Shown: one piece after another, positions 1-8,674 of the stretch
Position numbering within the stretch: position 1 is the stretch's first letter
Layout: every line of letters starts with the position of its first letter
NCBI GenBank assembly: GCA_017473615.1
Contig: JAFUKL010000015.1
Span: forward strand, 1-64,000
Reading direction: 5' to 3'
DNA length: 64,000 bases
Origin: Muribaculaceae bacterium
GTDB taxonomy: Bacteria > Bacteroidota > Bacteroidia > Bacteroidales > Muribaculaceae
The notes under the pieces: generated by a model
Told to the model about the DNA's origin: nothing
What the model saw: only the letters and a program-made list of their open reading frames with translations
Databases searched by the model: none
Made by a program: the position numbers and the translations under genes

Positions 1-780
1 CTTGTGCAGGCTGAATTGGAAATACAGACTGCCGCCATTGAAAAGCGTTACGACAAGGAGATTTCTCTTGCCGAGGGTAACACTTACAAGGTAAACAAGC
101 TCGAAAAGAAGAAGCAAGCCGATATTGCGAAAGCCAAGAATGAGGCTAACCGCAAGATGTTTGCCATGCAAGTCATTCAGGCGGTTGCTCAGACTGCCAC
201 CAACGCAATCAATGCCTATGGTTCTGCGGCTGCTATCCCGGTAGTCGGTTTCGTAATGGCACCGATTGCGGCGGCTATGGCTGTCGCTGCCGGTATGCTT
301 CAGATAGCGGCTATCAAAAAACAACAACAGGCTTCGACTTCGCAAGGCTACGCAAAAGGTGGATTTACCAAACCGGGAGCGGTGGACGAACCTGCTGGTG
401 TGGTTCACGCCGGGGAATGGGTGGCTTCACAAAAGTTGCTCGCCAACCCTGTCGCAAGACCTCTTATCAATGCTCTTGACTATGCTCAGCGTACAAACAC
501 TATCGGCTCACTCCGTTCCGATGATGTCTCTCGCTCTATCACTGCTCCGATTGTACTTGCCAACAGCCAAGCCTCTCCGCAAGTGGTGGTGCAACAATCG
601 ACACCCACTATTGTTGTGGAGCAAAACAGTGAGTATGCTTCTACTATGAAGCAACTCGCCGAGAGATTGAACGAACCATTTGTTACGGTAAACACCATTA
701 CAGGAGATACCGGTATCAAAAAGGCACAAGACGAATACGAAAAACTAATGCGTAATAAAACACCTAAATCTAAACGATAA
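1..780 (+). CDS. Phage tail tape-measure protein, C-terminal part (5' truncated by window)
   Basis: The reading frame is open from the first base, so this is the C-terminal part (about 259 residues) of a longer protein. It begins with a charged coiled-coil stretch, then a hydrophobic Ala/Gly-rich membrane-like segment (about residues 60-105). A Gly-rich stretch with the motifs GYAKGGFT and VHAGEWV follows, which is typical of the C-terminal part of tape-measure proteins. That family sets tail length and helps DNA entry. The stop codon overlaps the start of the next gene (TAATG), showing translational coupling inside a tail operon. The exact tail type cannot be judged from this fragment. Confidence 0.75.
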   Translation, partial: LVQAELEIQTAAIEKRYDKEISLAEGNTYKVNKLEKKKQADIAKAKNEANRKMFAMQVIQAVAQTATNAINAYGSAAAIPVVGFVMAPIAAAMAVAAGMLQIAAIKKQQQASTSQGYAKGGFTKPGAVDEPAGVVHAGEWVASQKLLANPVARPLINALDYAQRTNTIGSLRSDDVSRSITAPIVLANSQASPQVVVQQSTPTIVVEQNSEYASTMKQLAERLNEPFVTVNTITGDTGIKKAQDEYEKLMRNKTPKSKR

Positions 781-2555
781 TGAAAATACTTATTAACGGC
801 AAAGTTGCCACTTTGAAAAAAGGTACTTCCTTTGAGTTCGTTTCTGAAAACCGCTCTTTCACAGGTTCAGACAGTTATTCTCTATCCATTACCTTTCCGC
901 TCCGTGGTTGTATGGAGAATATCGCTATCTTCGGCAATATCAACCGTACAGATGTGGACAAATCAAAGGTCGTCTTTGATTGCGAAATCATTGACAATAA
1001 TTTCTATCGTTCCGGTACTATCACGATTGTCGAAATCAGCGATACGGAAGTGAAGACGCAGTTTCTTGAAGGTCGTTCCGAGCAGAACTTCGATGATACT
1101 TTCGATGACATCTACATCAACGAACTTGATTTGGGGGAATATCCGCTCGATACGCTCCCAAGCAATCCGAGTTCGCAATGGCAAGGTTTACACTACGGAC
1201 AGGAGGCTGTCGCTCTGCCGTGGGTAAACAACACTTCGGGAAATATCCAAAACGAAGTGGTATATGCCAATGGTGTTTACTCTTATCATGAGGACTGCTA
1301 TGGATTATCTTATCAGCCGTACCTTATCGTTATCGTCAAGCGGATATGTGCAGCACTCGGCTACGATTGCGATGTGTCGCAATGGGGCGGTCGCGAGGAT
1401 CTGCGTTATCTATTAATCTGCAACACTCTGCCGTGGGCGTGGGATATTCCTCAGTTCGCTCGTGCCTTGCCTCATTGGAACGTGACGGAGTTCTTCGAGA
1501 AGTTGGAGCAGTTTATCGGTGGTGAGTTCGACATCAATCATAAGGCGAAGACTATCTCTTTCGCTTTCACTTCAGAAGTACTTGCAAATGCAAAGCCGGT
1601 ACATATTGGAAAGGTAATTGACACTTATACTGCCGAAGTTACCGCAGAAGATGAAAGCAATTACATTGAGGCTGCTAATCTTCGCTACAAGGAGTGCGAC
1701 CACAATATGTGGAAGTTCTACTGCTGTCCGTGGTTTATCAAGGACAGCGAGGCTAACAGACTTGAATACGACACACTCGATGAACTGATAACTGCCAACA
1801 AGTCGTTTGCTCGTGTTCGCAGTTACTATCGTGGCTCGAACATTCATCGGGTGCTGTATGCTAAAGATGTGGATATGCACTTTGTCATACGATGTATTCG
1901 TAACGAGTATGTGGAAACAAACTCTTTTGGGCGTGACATCTACGACCGCATTTGTATTCTGCAACCGGTAAATGTGTTTGGCGACAGAATTGTCGATGAG
2001 AATACCGACAACGACATCGAAGTGGAGTTCGTGCCGGCATGGATTGATGAGACAGAGGAGAGCAAGGGCAACTGCCTGTTCCTTGAAATAGAGGGCTACG
2101 ATGAAACGGAAGTGTCTTCGACTACAAGAGAAGACACCGACCCTGCTACGACAATCTACCAACCATCGGCTATGCAACGACTGTCTGCCGGAGAGAAAGA
2201 GGAAAAGACCGAATACTTCGATAAGATATACATCGCCTTTTGGGACGGAGCGAACAACAACATCGGCAAACTGCCGTGTCCGACGATTGATTGGGTAACA
2301 GTCAAGGAAGACTGGACTTATTTCATCACTCAGTTCTCAATGCGACTGTCAAAGGGTGCGTTATCACTGCCTACCTACAAGATAAATCCGAAGCAGAAAT
2401 ATCAATTCTCCTTTATCAGCGATGAAATTCCCAATGTCCGCTCACTCTTTTTCATCAAAGGCAAGAAATACCTCTGTGAAAAAATAACTGCGACATTCAC
2501 CGAAAACGGAATGTCGCAGCTCCTCAAAGGCAATTTCTATCGAGTCTTGGATTAA
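780..2555 (+). CDS. Phage tail structural protein (uncharacterised)
   Basis: 591 residues, starting at the ATG that overlaps the stop of the tape-measure gene. No signal peptide or membrane segment is visible. The N-terminus (about residues 1-110) reads as a beta-rich domain followed by acidic and aromatic-rich stretches. I do not recognise a named catalytic motif. Position directly after the tape measure fits a distal-tail, baseplate or tail-tip protein. It is the last gene of the tail operon: a strong inverted repeat follows at 2666-2700, and the next gene is the convergent integrase. No lysis or tail-fibre gene follows. The structural role is inferred mainly from context. Confidence 0.6.
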   Translation: MKILINGKVATLKKGTSFEFVSENRSFTGSDSYSLSITFPLRGCMENIAIFGNINRTDVDKSKVVFDCEIIDNNFYRSGTITIVEISDTEVKTQFLEGRSEQNFDDTFDDIYINELDLGEYPLDTLPSNPSSQWQGLHYGQEAVALPWVNNTSGNIQNEVVYANGVYSYHEDCYGLSYQPYLIVIVKRICAALGYDCDVSQWGGREDLRYLLICNTLPWAWDIPQFARALPHWNVTEFFEKLEQFIGGEFDINHKAKTISFAFTSEVLANAKPVHIGKVIDTYTAEVTAEDESNYIEAANLRYKECDHNMWKFYCCPWFIKDSEANRLEYDTLDELITANKSFARVRSYYRGSNIHRVLYAKDVDMHFVIRCIRNEYVETNSFGRDIYDRICILQPVNVFGDRIVDENTDNDIEVEFVPAWIDETEESKGNCLFLEIEGYDETEVSSTTREDTDPATTIYQPSAMQRLSAGEKEEKTEYFDKIYIAFWDGANNNIGKLPCPTIDWVTVKEDWTYFITQFSMRLSKGALSLPTYKINPKQKYQFSFISDEIPNVRSLFFIKGKKYLCEKITATFTENGMSQLLKGNFYRVLD

Positions 2556-2665
2556 TAGGGAAAACAATGTGTGAAACAGATTGTGGTACACATTGTGATA
2601 CATAAATATCGACTAAAAATAACATAAAAAACTCACCGAAAATTGCAACACGGATTTACTCGAAA

Positions 2666-2705
2666 AATGCCACACTAAATTTGAAAATCGGTGTGGCATT
2701 CTTAT
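2666..2705. terminator. Bidirectional terminator between tail operon and integrase
   Basis: Perfect 10-bp inverted repeat (AATGCCACAC at 2666-2675, GTGTGGCATT at 2691-2700) with a 15-nt loop. It is followed on the plus side by a T-rich stretch and on the minus side by a run of T. It sits between two convergent genes. A second 8-bp inverted repeat (CAATGTGT at 2565-2572, ACACATTG at 2588-2595) lies just upstream and has no T tract. Confidence 0.65.
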
Positions 2706-2713
2706 TATTCAAG

Positions 2714-3913
2714 TCATTTATTCAATATAAAATCTAATACTTTGCGATTCGCTGTATCTACTTTCTTCTGGTTGAATTTAATGTATATTGAAGTTGTAGT
2801 GCAACCATAAGAATGTCCTAATGCTGCCGAAATTGTTTCAATGGGGATATCAAGTTCAGCTGCTATTGTCGCCCATGAGTGGCGAGCCCAGTATGAAGAT
2901 ATACGAGGTAATTGCTCCTTTTTGTCACGACTTTTATTTATATGCTCTATTATTGCGTCAAGACCTCTTTTCAATCGTCTGTTGAAATCGCAGGATTTCC
3001 CGTAGTTATCCATAATATTTAACAACCAATCTTTACCTCTATATTTGTTGATTATAGCCATTGCTTCCTTTTCCACCTTTATAGAATAAAGTTTATGTGT
3101 TTTCGCTCTACGGTATTCTATTCTGCCATTTTCAATATGTTTAAGATTGCATAAATCAACAATATTAATGCCACATAGCATAAAACTAAGCATGAAAATA
3201 TCACGATACCTTTCTTGCCAATCTTCTATTTCTGCGTTTATAAATAATCTCAATTGCTCTACTGACAGTGAGCGTTTCTTTGTTTCTGTAGATTTTATCT
3301 TAAACTTTCGGAAAGGATAGTTTGTCGTTATTTCATCGTCTATTGCTGCATTGAATATTGTTCGGATATTACGATAATGAACTGCTTTGGCATTCTCTGA
3401 TTTCATTGTCTTGGATAGAAATGTATCAAAGTCAGTCAACCAGCGTTTTGTTATATCCTCGAATTTGAGGGATAGAGCCTTCTTGTCGAATTTAAGCACT
3501 TTATCCAGCGTTTGGCTGTATATACTGCGAGTTCCCTCGGTCTTGCATGATTCAATATAGGCTTTGAAGCGTGCCACAAATAAGGTGTCATCTTCTTTTG
3601 TGGTTTTAATTTCAGGGTAAATTATTGAGTTTATGGAATCTCTAATTTCCATTGCACTCATTGTTTCCGCTTTTCCGTCTCGCATCATATCGTAGATAAT
3701 ATTATCTACATCTAATTTCTTTTGACGGATTACAAACCCCAACGCTTTTACAGAACCTACATACTGTTCTTTTACTGCGTCCCAATCATTGATTGGCACT
3801 TTAATTCCTAAGTTAAGAAATGCTTGTTTTCTCTCTTTGCGAACAATGACTTTCATTGTCGCTGTTCCTGTTGTGGAACTTCTCGAATCGAGATAAAGTC
3901 TTGTTGTGACCAT
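2714..3913 (-). CDS. int: Tyrosine recombinase / phage integrase
   Basis: 399 residues with the layout of Bacteroidetes integrases: N-terminal arm-binding region (about 1-100), SAM-like core-binding domain (about 105-210) and C-terminal catalytic domain (about 215-390). Visible catalytic positions are K271 (in RRAKTHK), R344 with H345 (YWARH), H367 (ALGH) and nucleophile Y377 (SIYIKF). The box I arginine is not where expected: the motif reads LCGINIVDL, putting Asn (about N250) at the Arg position, and box II His is Tyr341. The gene faces away from the tRNA and converges on the tail operon. It most likely integrates and excises this prophage at tRNA-Val. Assignment as a tyrosine recombinase is firm; activity despite the box I change is inferred. 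Confidence 0.9.
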   Translation of the reverse strand: MVTTRLYLDSRSSTTGTATMKVIVRKERKQAFLNLGIKVPINDWDAVKEQYVGSVKALGFVIRQKKLDVDNIIYDMMRDGKAETMSAMEIRDSINSIIYPEIKTTKEDDTLFVARFKAYIESCKTEGTRSIYSQTLDKVLKFDKKALSLKFEDITKRWLTDFDTFLSKTMKSENAKAVHYRNIRTIFNAAIDDEITTNYPFRKFKIKSTETKKRSLSVEQLRLFINAEIEDWQERYRDIFMLSFMLCGINIVDLCNLKHIENGRIEYRRAKTHKLYSIKVEKEAMAIINKYRGKDWLLNIMDNYGKSCDFNRRLKRGLDAIIEHINKSRDKKEQLPRISSYWARHSWATIAAELDIPIETISAALGHSYGCTTTSIYIKFNQKKVDTANRKVLDFILNK

Positions 3914-3956
3914 TTTTTATCCTCCAAGATTTTTCTCCAAAATGCCTTTTGTTTGG

Positions 3957-3995
3957 TGTGTGAAGATAGTTTTACCTTCACACAATCTTCACACA
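3957..3995. repeat. Repeat cluster upstream of integrase (candidate arm-type or regulator sites)
   Basis: CTTCACACA occurs twice in direct orientation (3976-3984 and 3987-3995), spaced 11 bp start to start, and once inverted as TGTGTGAAG (3957-3965). The cluster lies 44-82 bp upstream of the integrase start, between int and the tRNA. This is where integrase arm-binding or excisionase sites would be expected. Function is inferred from position only. Confidence 0.5.
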
Positions 3996-4096
3996 CTTGT
4001 GGCAAATCGTGGCTTTTTACGGCATTTTTTGGCAGAAAAATCGTTTTTTTTAATGGCTGTTGAGAATGTTTTGACGCCATTTTTGCAGGGGATATA

Positions 4097-4153
4097 AAAG
4101 AAAAACGATTGGCAAATGCTTGATAATCTTAATTTTATCTTCATTTCCAATCG
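4097..4153 (-). terminator. Intrinsic terminator downstream of tRNA-Val
   Basis: Read on the minus strand, CGATTGG (4153-4147) pairs with CCAATCG (4112-4106). The stem extends inward (AAATG with CATTT, one bulged G) and is followed by a T tract (TTTTTCTTT, 4105-4097). It lies 14 nt past the tRNA 3' end. If the prophage junction is in the tRNA, this terminator was supplied by the element. Confidence 0.6.
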
Positions 4154-4166
4154 GTTTTTGTTTTTG

Positions 4167-4241
4167 TGGGCGTTGACGGATTCGAACCGCCGACCCTCTG
4201 CTTGTAAGGCAGATGCTCTGAACCAGCTGAGCTAAACGCCC
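4167..4241 (-). tRNA. tRNA-Val (anticodon UAC)
   Basis: Minus-strand cloverleaf. The acceptor stem is GGGCGTT (4241-4235) pairing with AACGCCC (4174-4168), with discriminator A at 4167. The D arm contains AGCTCAG, the anticodon stem is TCTGC/GCAGA with loop CTTACAA (anticodon TAC), and the T arm has GGTTCGAATCC. CCA is not encoded. Its 3' end faces the prophage, consistent with use as the attachment site. Confidence 0.95.
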
Positions 4242-4264
4242 TCATTGATTTCTCAATTGCGATG

Positions 4265-4296
4265 CAAAGGTAATGCTTTTTTATTTATCATGCAAA
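4265..4296 (-). promoter_or_regulatory. Promoter of tRNA-Val, Bacteroidetes consensus
   Basis: On the minus strand TTTG (4296-4293) is separated by exactly 20 bp from TACCTTTG (4272-4265). This matches the Bacteroidetes primary-sigma consensus TTTG-N19-21-TAnnTTTG. The predicted start lies about 17 nt upstream of the mature tRNA. Confidence 0.75.
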
Positions 4297-4326
4297 CTTT
4301 TTTCAACAAAAAAGCACCATTATCTT

Positions 4327-4370
4327 AAAAAAATGGGAAAGAAGTGAGCCAATATCACTCACTCTCCCCC
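4327..4370 (-). terminator. Terminator of the mnmA-rsmE-TPR operon
   Basis: Minus-strand hairpin with core stem GTGAG/CTCAC (4362-4358 and 4348-4344) plus partly paired G-rich and C-rich flanks. It is followed by a run of seven T (4333-4327). It starts 16 nt downstream of the TPR gene stop. Confidence 0.6.
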
Positions 4371-4385
4371 CTCATTTCTTCATTT

Positions 4386-5984
4386 TTACTCAAATACTTT
4401 ATCGTATCGATTAACAATTTCCTTAAATCTCGGCAAAGCCCTCAACGAAAGAAGATTTACCTCACCTTCACGGTAATCATAAACTTTATAATAATTACCA
4501 TACCCATTGGCAAGAGCACTCTCCAATAAATCCAATGCTTTGTCTTCGTTACCACATAAAGCATACACTACCGATGCTGTATAATAAGCTTCACCTCCGG
4601 CTGCGGGATACTCGGATACAATCTTATCAGCCCAAGCCTTAGCTTCCTCTGTCTTTCCCAAACCGCACAATGCCACACCGCGCAATGAATACATATTATC
4701 ATCTAAAGCAAGAACTTTGTTATAATCATTCTTTGCCGTGGTTTCTCCTTTTAAATATGTCTTACATAACCATGCACGCAAAAGCAGGTTTTCTGCCACC
4801 GTAGGGTCATTAAGCAAAGCTTCATTTATCGCAGTCAAAGCATCCTTATAATTCTCTTCCAAAATATTCAAGAGAGCTTTCTCTCTAAGTGCGTCAATAT
4901 GATTAGGATTCTGCCCCAACGCCATATACACGCTTTGCAATCCGTCCTTAGTCATGCCCATAGCACTCTGTATACGGGCTTTAAGCACATAATATTCGGG
5001 GCGCTCGGCATCCATCATGATAGCAGTGTTTATGCGATTTAAAGCCTCTACATAACGACTAAGATTAAAGTTGGCAAGCGCACTGTAATAATATATTCCA
5101 TGATAATCATACAATTTTCTGTTGATTATCACATTCAAGTCCTTCAGTCCGGCAGAGTAATGATTGTGTTCCATAGCTACCGTAGCACGTATATAATAGA
5201 ACATGCCCACATCGGGAGCTTTATCTATCGAATTGGATAGAGCCGTCATCACATCGGCATAGTTGGTATCGCTCATGTCAACCAAACGCCGTAACGCACC
5301 TGACATATCATTTGATACACTTATAGCCGAAATTACATCCTGTGCAGCCCCTTTATGGTCATTCATCATCACCAAAACGTCTGAACGGTTGAGATATACG
5401 CGCGGTTCTGCCGGATATAAATCAACTGCACGGTTGGCATAAGCGGCAGCCTGCTCATAATCGCTCTCTTTCACGGCTACTTTTGCAAGCCCTGCCAACG
5501 CATTATAATCAAGCGAATTCATGCGTAAAAGCGTTTGATAAGAGCTTTTAGCCGTTTCCAAATCCTCGGTTTCCAAGCACATATTTCCTAATAAAAGCAA
5601 CGTATGTTGATCGGCTGGTTTAATGGTATTAGCCAATTTCAAATCCCTTATAGCCGATTCTTTTTCTTCACGGATAACATAGATCTTAGCTCTCAGCACG
5701 TAAGCCTCAAACAACGTAGACTTATCCGATTGCGGCATGTGAGCCAACGCATTGTTTATATCTTCAAGCGATTTTAAATATTCACCATTAATGAAATACT
5801 GGTTGGCGCGACTATACAACAAAGCATAATCATAAGGATTCTTTGACAATTCCTCGTCATATACCGCCATGACAGCAGCATTAATGCGACGTTGCGCATC
5901 ACTGATGTTTTTATTCTGCGCCATTGTAACTATCGGCAGTGCAGAACACGCCATCAAGCACATTGCGAATAATCTTTTTTTCAT
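4386..5984 (-). CDS. Secreted/periplasmic tetratricopeptide-repeat protein
   Basis: 532 residues. A cleavable signal peptide is likely (residues 1-22, ending VTMAQ), followed by nearly continuous TPR-type helical pairs (recurring A-Y-x-x-R-A, A-L-x-x-I-N-x-A-L and P-x-x-A patterns) to about residue 450. TPR arrays act as protein-protein scaffolds; there is no catalytic motif. It is the last gene of a minus-strand operon, 42 bp downstream of rsmE, with a terminator right after it. The periplasmic location follows from the signal peptide. The binding partner is unknown, and neighbouring genes do not suggest one. Confidence 0.8.
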   Translation of the reverse strand: MKKRLFAMCLMACSALPIVTMAQNKNISDAQRRINAAVMAVYDEELSKNPYDYALLYSRANQYFINGEYLKSLEDINNALAHMPQSDKSTLFEAYVLRAKIYVIREEKESAIRDLKLANTIKPADQHTLLLLGNMCLETEDLETAKSSYQTLLRMNSLDYNALAGLAKVAVKESDYEQAAAYANRAVDLYPAEPRVYLNRSDVLVMMNDHKGAAQDVISAISVSNDMSGALRRLVDMSDTNYADVMTALSNSIDKAPDVGMFYYIRATVAMEHNHYSAGLKDLNVIINRKLYDYHGIYYYSALANFNLSRYVEALNRINTAIMMDAERPEYYVLKARIQSAMGMTKDGLQSVYMALGQNPNHIDALREKALLNILEENYKDALTAINEALLNDPTVAENLLLRAWLCKTYLKGETTAKNDYNKVLALDDNMYSLRGVALCGLGKTEEAKAWADKIVSEYPAAGGEAYYTASVVYALCGNEDKALDLLESALANGYGNYYKVYDYREGEVNLLSLRALPRFKEIVNRYDKVFE

Positions 5985-6026
5985 TTCTACCGAAAATTTA
6001 GTCTGTTTCTAATTTCTATATCGTCT

Positions 6027-6737
6027 CTATTCTCTAATCTGTTTTATCGTATGACAAGTAAAACACGCTGCCACTGCCGCCGTTTCGGTGCGCAACCGGC
6101 TATCACCCAATGATACCGGCACAAAACCGTTTTTCAACGCCAAGTCTACCTCTTCTTTGCTGAAATCACCCTCCGGTCCTATCAATATCAGTGCATCCAC
6201 ACTCGGAGTATATTCTTTTGACAACAATCGCCGCTCCACCGAATCGTCACAATAGCAAATAAACTTCTGACCGTCAAACGGCATCTCTATAACATCTCGC
6301 ACAAGCATCATTTCATCCAATTGTGGAAGAACGGCTTTCAACGACTGTTTCATTGCCGATACCATAATCTTCTGCAAGCGTTCAGTCTTCAACTCCTTAC
6401 GCTCCGAATACCTGCAACGCAACGGAATCAGGCGGTCAATTCCCATCTCGGTACACTTCTCGGCAAGCCACTCCACACGATCAAGGTTCTTGGTAGGTGC
6501 CACTCCGATAACGAGTTTTGCACCCCAATGCGGCTGCATGACTATCTGCTCCTCTACTTCCACGGCACAGTGTTTACTGTGTGCCAATGTAATGCTACAC
6601 TTAAACATCGTCCCCTTGCCGTCGACAACTTCTATCTCATCACCCTCTTTCAATCGTAATACACGCACTGCGTGCTGAGACTCTTCCTCGGGCAAAGTCA
6701 ACGCAGTCTCAATATCGGGAGCATAAAATCGATGCAT
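6027..6737 (-). CDS. rsmE: 16S rRNA m3U1498 methyltransferase RsmE
   Basis: 236 residues, the usual RsmE length. An N-terminal PUA-like domain (about 1-70, with HRFYAPD and HAVRVLRLKEGDEI) precedes the SPOUT methyltransferase domain. The SAM-binding knot is visible as LILIGPEGDFS and LGDSRLRTETAA near residues 180-220. The enzyme methylates N3 of U1498 in 16S rRNA, in the cytoplasm. The gene lies 14 bp downstream of the nucleoside transporter gene and is transcribed with it. Clear family match. Confidence 0.95.
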   Translation of the reverse strand: MHRFYAPDIETALTLPEEESQHAVRVLRLKEGDEIEVVDGKGTMFKCSITLAHSKHCAVEVEEQIVMQPHWGAKLVIGVAPTKNLDRVEWLAEKCTEMGIDRLIPLRCRYSERKELKTERLQKIMVSAMKQSLKAVLPQLDEMMLVRDVIEMPFDGQKFICYCDDSVERRLLSKEYTPSVDALILIGPEGDFSKEEVDLALKNGFVPVSLGDSRLRTETAAVAACFTCHTIKQIRE

Positions 6738-6751
6738 GACACTACCTCCTG

Positions 6752-8050
6752 TTAAGCCTTCTTTTCTTTAAACATTATCATAAATGCAATTCCCACGACA
6801 AAAGCAAAACCGGCAAAAATAAACCATGCCGATTGCCAATCACCAATCAAGAATCCGGCTTCAGTCCAATAACAATATTTATTAATCACCTCTCCGGCAA
6901 GCAACGTTCCGATTGTAGCCCCTAAACCATTGGTCATGAGCATAAACAAACCTTGTGCAGATGCACGCACCTTTGGTTCGCATTCTTGATCCACAAACAA
7001 ACCTCCCGACACATTGAAGAAGTCGAATGCAACACCATAAACGATACATGACAGCACAAACAAAATAACCCCCGGGAATGCAGGATTACCCAATCCGAAG
7101 AGTCCAAAGCGTCCCACCCACGCAAATATTGCAATAAGCATTACAATCTTAATTCCATAGCGTTTCAAGAAGAACGGTATCAACAATATACACAATGCCT
7201 CAGCCACTTGTGATAATGAAATCAACAATGTTGCATTGTTAGCCGCAAATGAATTGGCATACTCTTCAACACCCTTAAAACTTGTAATGAATGGTGTTGC
7301 ATATCCATTGGTAACTTGCAGACACATACCCAACAAGCATGAGAACACAAAGAACAACGCCATTCTTTTAGTCTTAAACAACTTAAACGCATCAAATCCT
7401 AAAGTTTCCGAAAGCGATTGAGATGTTTTTGCCACCAATTTACATTTAGGCAAGAACATACAATATAAGAACAACAGCACTCCTAAAACTCCCGATACAA
7501 AGAATTGCATATATGTGTATTGGAATTTATTCACGTTTTCCGATAGTGTAAAGAAGAATGAACCATTATCCAAGGTTGCACAATTCACGAACCACATTGT
7601 GGCGATAAACCCTACTGTTCCAAACACACGTATCGGAGGGAAATCCTTTATCGTATCATATCCATGATCTTTCAGGATTGTAAATGCAACAGTATTGGAC
7701 AACGCCAACGTTGGCATATAAAAGGCGACACTCAACGTATATAACGCTATGAACGTCACTTTATCGGGCTGAGCTGATGTCATGCCCATATAGCATAATC
7801 CAATCATTGCCAAGCCTGCTATCAGATGGCATATTCCTAATAATCGTTGAGGCTGGATATAACGATCGGCAATTATACCCATTATTGTAGGCATAAATAT
7901 CGACACGATACCTTGAATCGCATAGAACCATGAGATTTCGTCTCCCATGCCGACCTTCCCAAGATAATTACCCATACAAGTCAGATAAGCTCCCCAAACG
8001 GCAAATTCAAGGAAGTTCATCACTATCAGTCTTGTTTTAACATTCCACAT
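6752..8050 (-). CDS. nupG: Nucleoside:H+ symporter, NupG family (MFS)
   Basis: 432 residues with about 12 predicted membrane helices. It shows the sequence pattern of E. coli NupG: an N-terminal FLEFAVWGAYL helix, TDFPPIRVFGT near residue 140, the central FFLKRYGIK, and DFFNVSGGLFV followed by VRASAQG near residue 345. The family imports nucleosides with protons across the inner membrane. It sits between the bifunctional nuclease gene (29 bp upstream) and rsmE. Substrate assignment as nucleoside rests on family similarity; xanthosine or another nucleoside cannot be excluded. Confidence 0.85.
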   Translation of the reverse strand: MWNVKTRLIVMNFLEFAVWGAYLTCMGNYLGKVGMGDEISWFYAIQGIVSIFMPTIMGIIADRYIQPQRLLGICHLIAGLAMIGLCYMGMTSAQPDKVTFIALYTLSVAFYMPTLALSNTVAFTILKDHGYDTIKDFPPIRVFGTVGFIATMWFVNCATLDNGSFFFTLSENVNKFQYTYMQFFVSGVLGVLLFLYCMFLPKCKLVAKTSQSLSETLGFDAFKLFKTKRMALFFVFSCLLGMCLQVTNGYATPFITSFKGVEEYANSFAANNATLLISLSQVAEALCILLIPFFLKRYGIKIVMLIAIFAWVGRFGLFGLGNPAFPGVILFVLSCIVYGVAFDFFNVSGGLFVDQECEPKVRASAQGLFMLMTNGLGATIGTLLAGEVINKYCYWTEAGFLIGDWQSAWFIFAGFAFVVGIAFMIMFKEKKA

Positions 8051-8079
8051 AATTACTATATTTGATTTAAGACGTTAAT

Positions 8080-8667
8080 TTATTTTTCTGCTTTTTCTTC
8101 TCTTTTCTCCGCTATGATTTTTTTAATCTCAGCCGCACGTTCATATTCTTCACGTTCCACACAGCGAGCAAGCATCTTCTCAAGTTCTTCTATGGCGAAC
8201 TTTTTAAGATTCAACGGTTTGTCCCCGTCTTCCACAGGTTTTATCTTTATATCGGCTTTATCGGAGATAAAACCGGTTGTCTCCATAATTTCACGTGTAG
8301 TATAGATGGGCGCACCGGTGCGCAATGCCAATGCAATGGCATCGCTGGTGCGTGAATCTATCTTCACGCTGCGATCATCACTGCTGAAATGTAGTTCCGA
8401 CAGGAATACACCGTTCTCAAACTTATACAGAAACACTTCATCTAAATTTATGCCATAAGCATGAGACAGCCCTACAATCAAATCATGCGATAATGGACGG
8501 GGCGGAATTATATTCTCCAATTTTATTGCGATGGATTGAGCCTCAGCCACACCCACGACTACCGGGATGCGGTATTTTCCGCCTTCTTCCGATAATACCA
8601 ACGCATACGCTCCGTTTTGCACCTGGCTGTATGTTATCCCCATCACGTTCAGCTTTATTTTCTCCAT
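8080..8667 (-). CDS. Bifunctional nuclease-domain (BFN/DUF151) protein with C-terminal UVR motif
   Basis: 195 residues. Residues about 5-130 are a BFN domain (core GKYRIPVVVGVAEAQSIAI, then DSRTSDAIALALRTGAPIY). Residues about 165-190 form a UVR-type helical hairpin (LEKMLARCVEREEYERAAEI), the motif used by UvrB/UvrC for mutual contact. BFN proteins were named from reported DNase/RNase activity in plants; the bacterial role is unclear. Only 7 bp separate it from mnmA upstream, so it is translated from the same message. Cytoplasmic; no signal peptide. Confidence 0.85.
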   Translation of the reverse strand: MEKIKLNVMGITYSQVQNGAYALVLSEEGGKYRIPVVVGVAEAQSIAIKLENIIPPRPLSHDLIVGLSHAYGINLDEVFLYKFENGVFLSELHFSSDDRSVKIDSRTSDAIALALRTGAPIYTTREIMETTGFISDKADIKIKPVEDGDKPLNLKKFAIEELEKMLARCVEREEYERAAEIKKIIAEKREEKAEK

Positions 8668-8674
8668 ATCAGCA

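Larger units (their letters stand above)
1..4166. mobile_element. Prophage, right-hand end (left end outside window)
   Basis: Two phage tail genes on the plus strand run into the window edge and are followed by a convergent tyrosine integrase, which ends close to the 3' end of a tRNA-Val gene. Integration into tRNA 3' ends is the usual habit of tyrosine integrases, so the element-chromosome junction probably lies in or just left of the tRNA at 4167. The other att copy would lie outside the window, so the core sequence cannot be defined here. A Mu-like or conjugative element is less likely because of the tape-measure and tail proteins. Confidence 0.75.

Noticed and set aside
2565..2595. 8-bp inverted repeat CAATGTGT/ACACATTG as a separate terminator or recombination site
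   Set aside because: No T tract and no second copy; the stronger hairpin at 2666-2700 explains termination.
3853..4080. Small minus-strand frame overlapping the integrase start
   Set aside because: Different frame from the integrase and made partly of the CTTCACACA repeats; no start signal or domain supports it.
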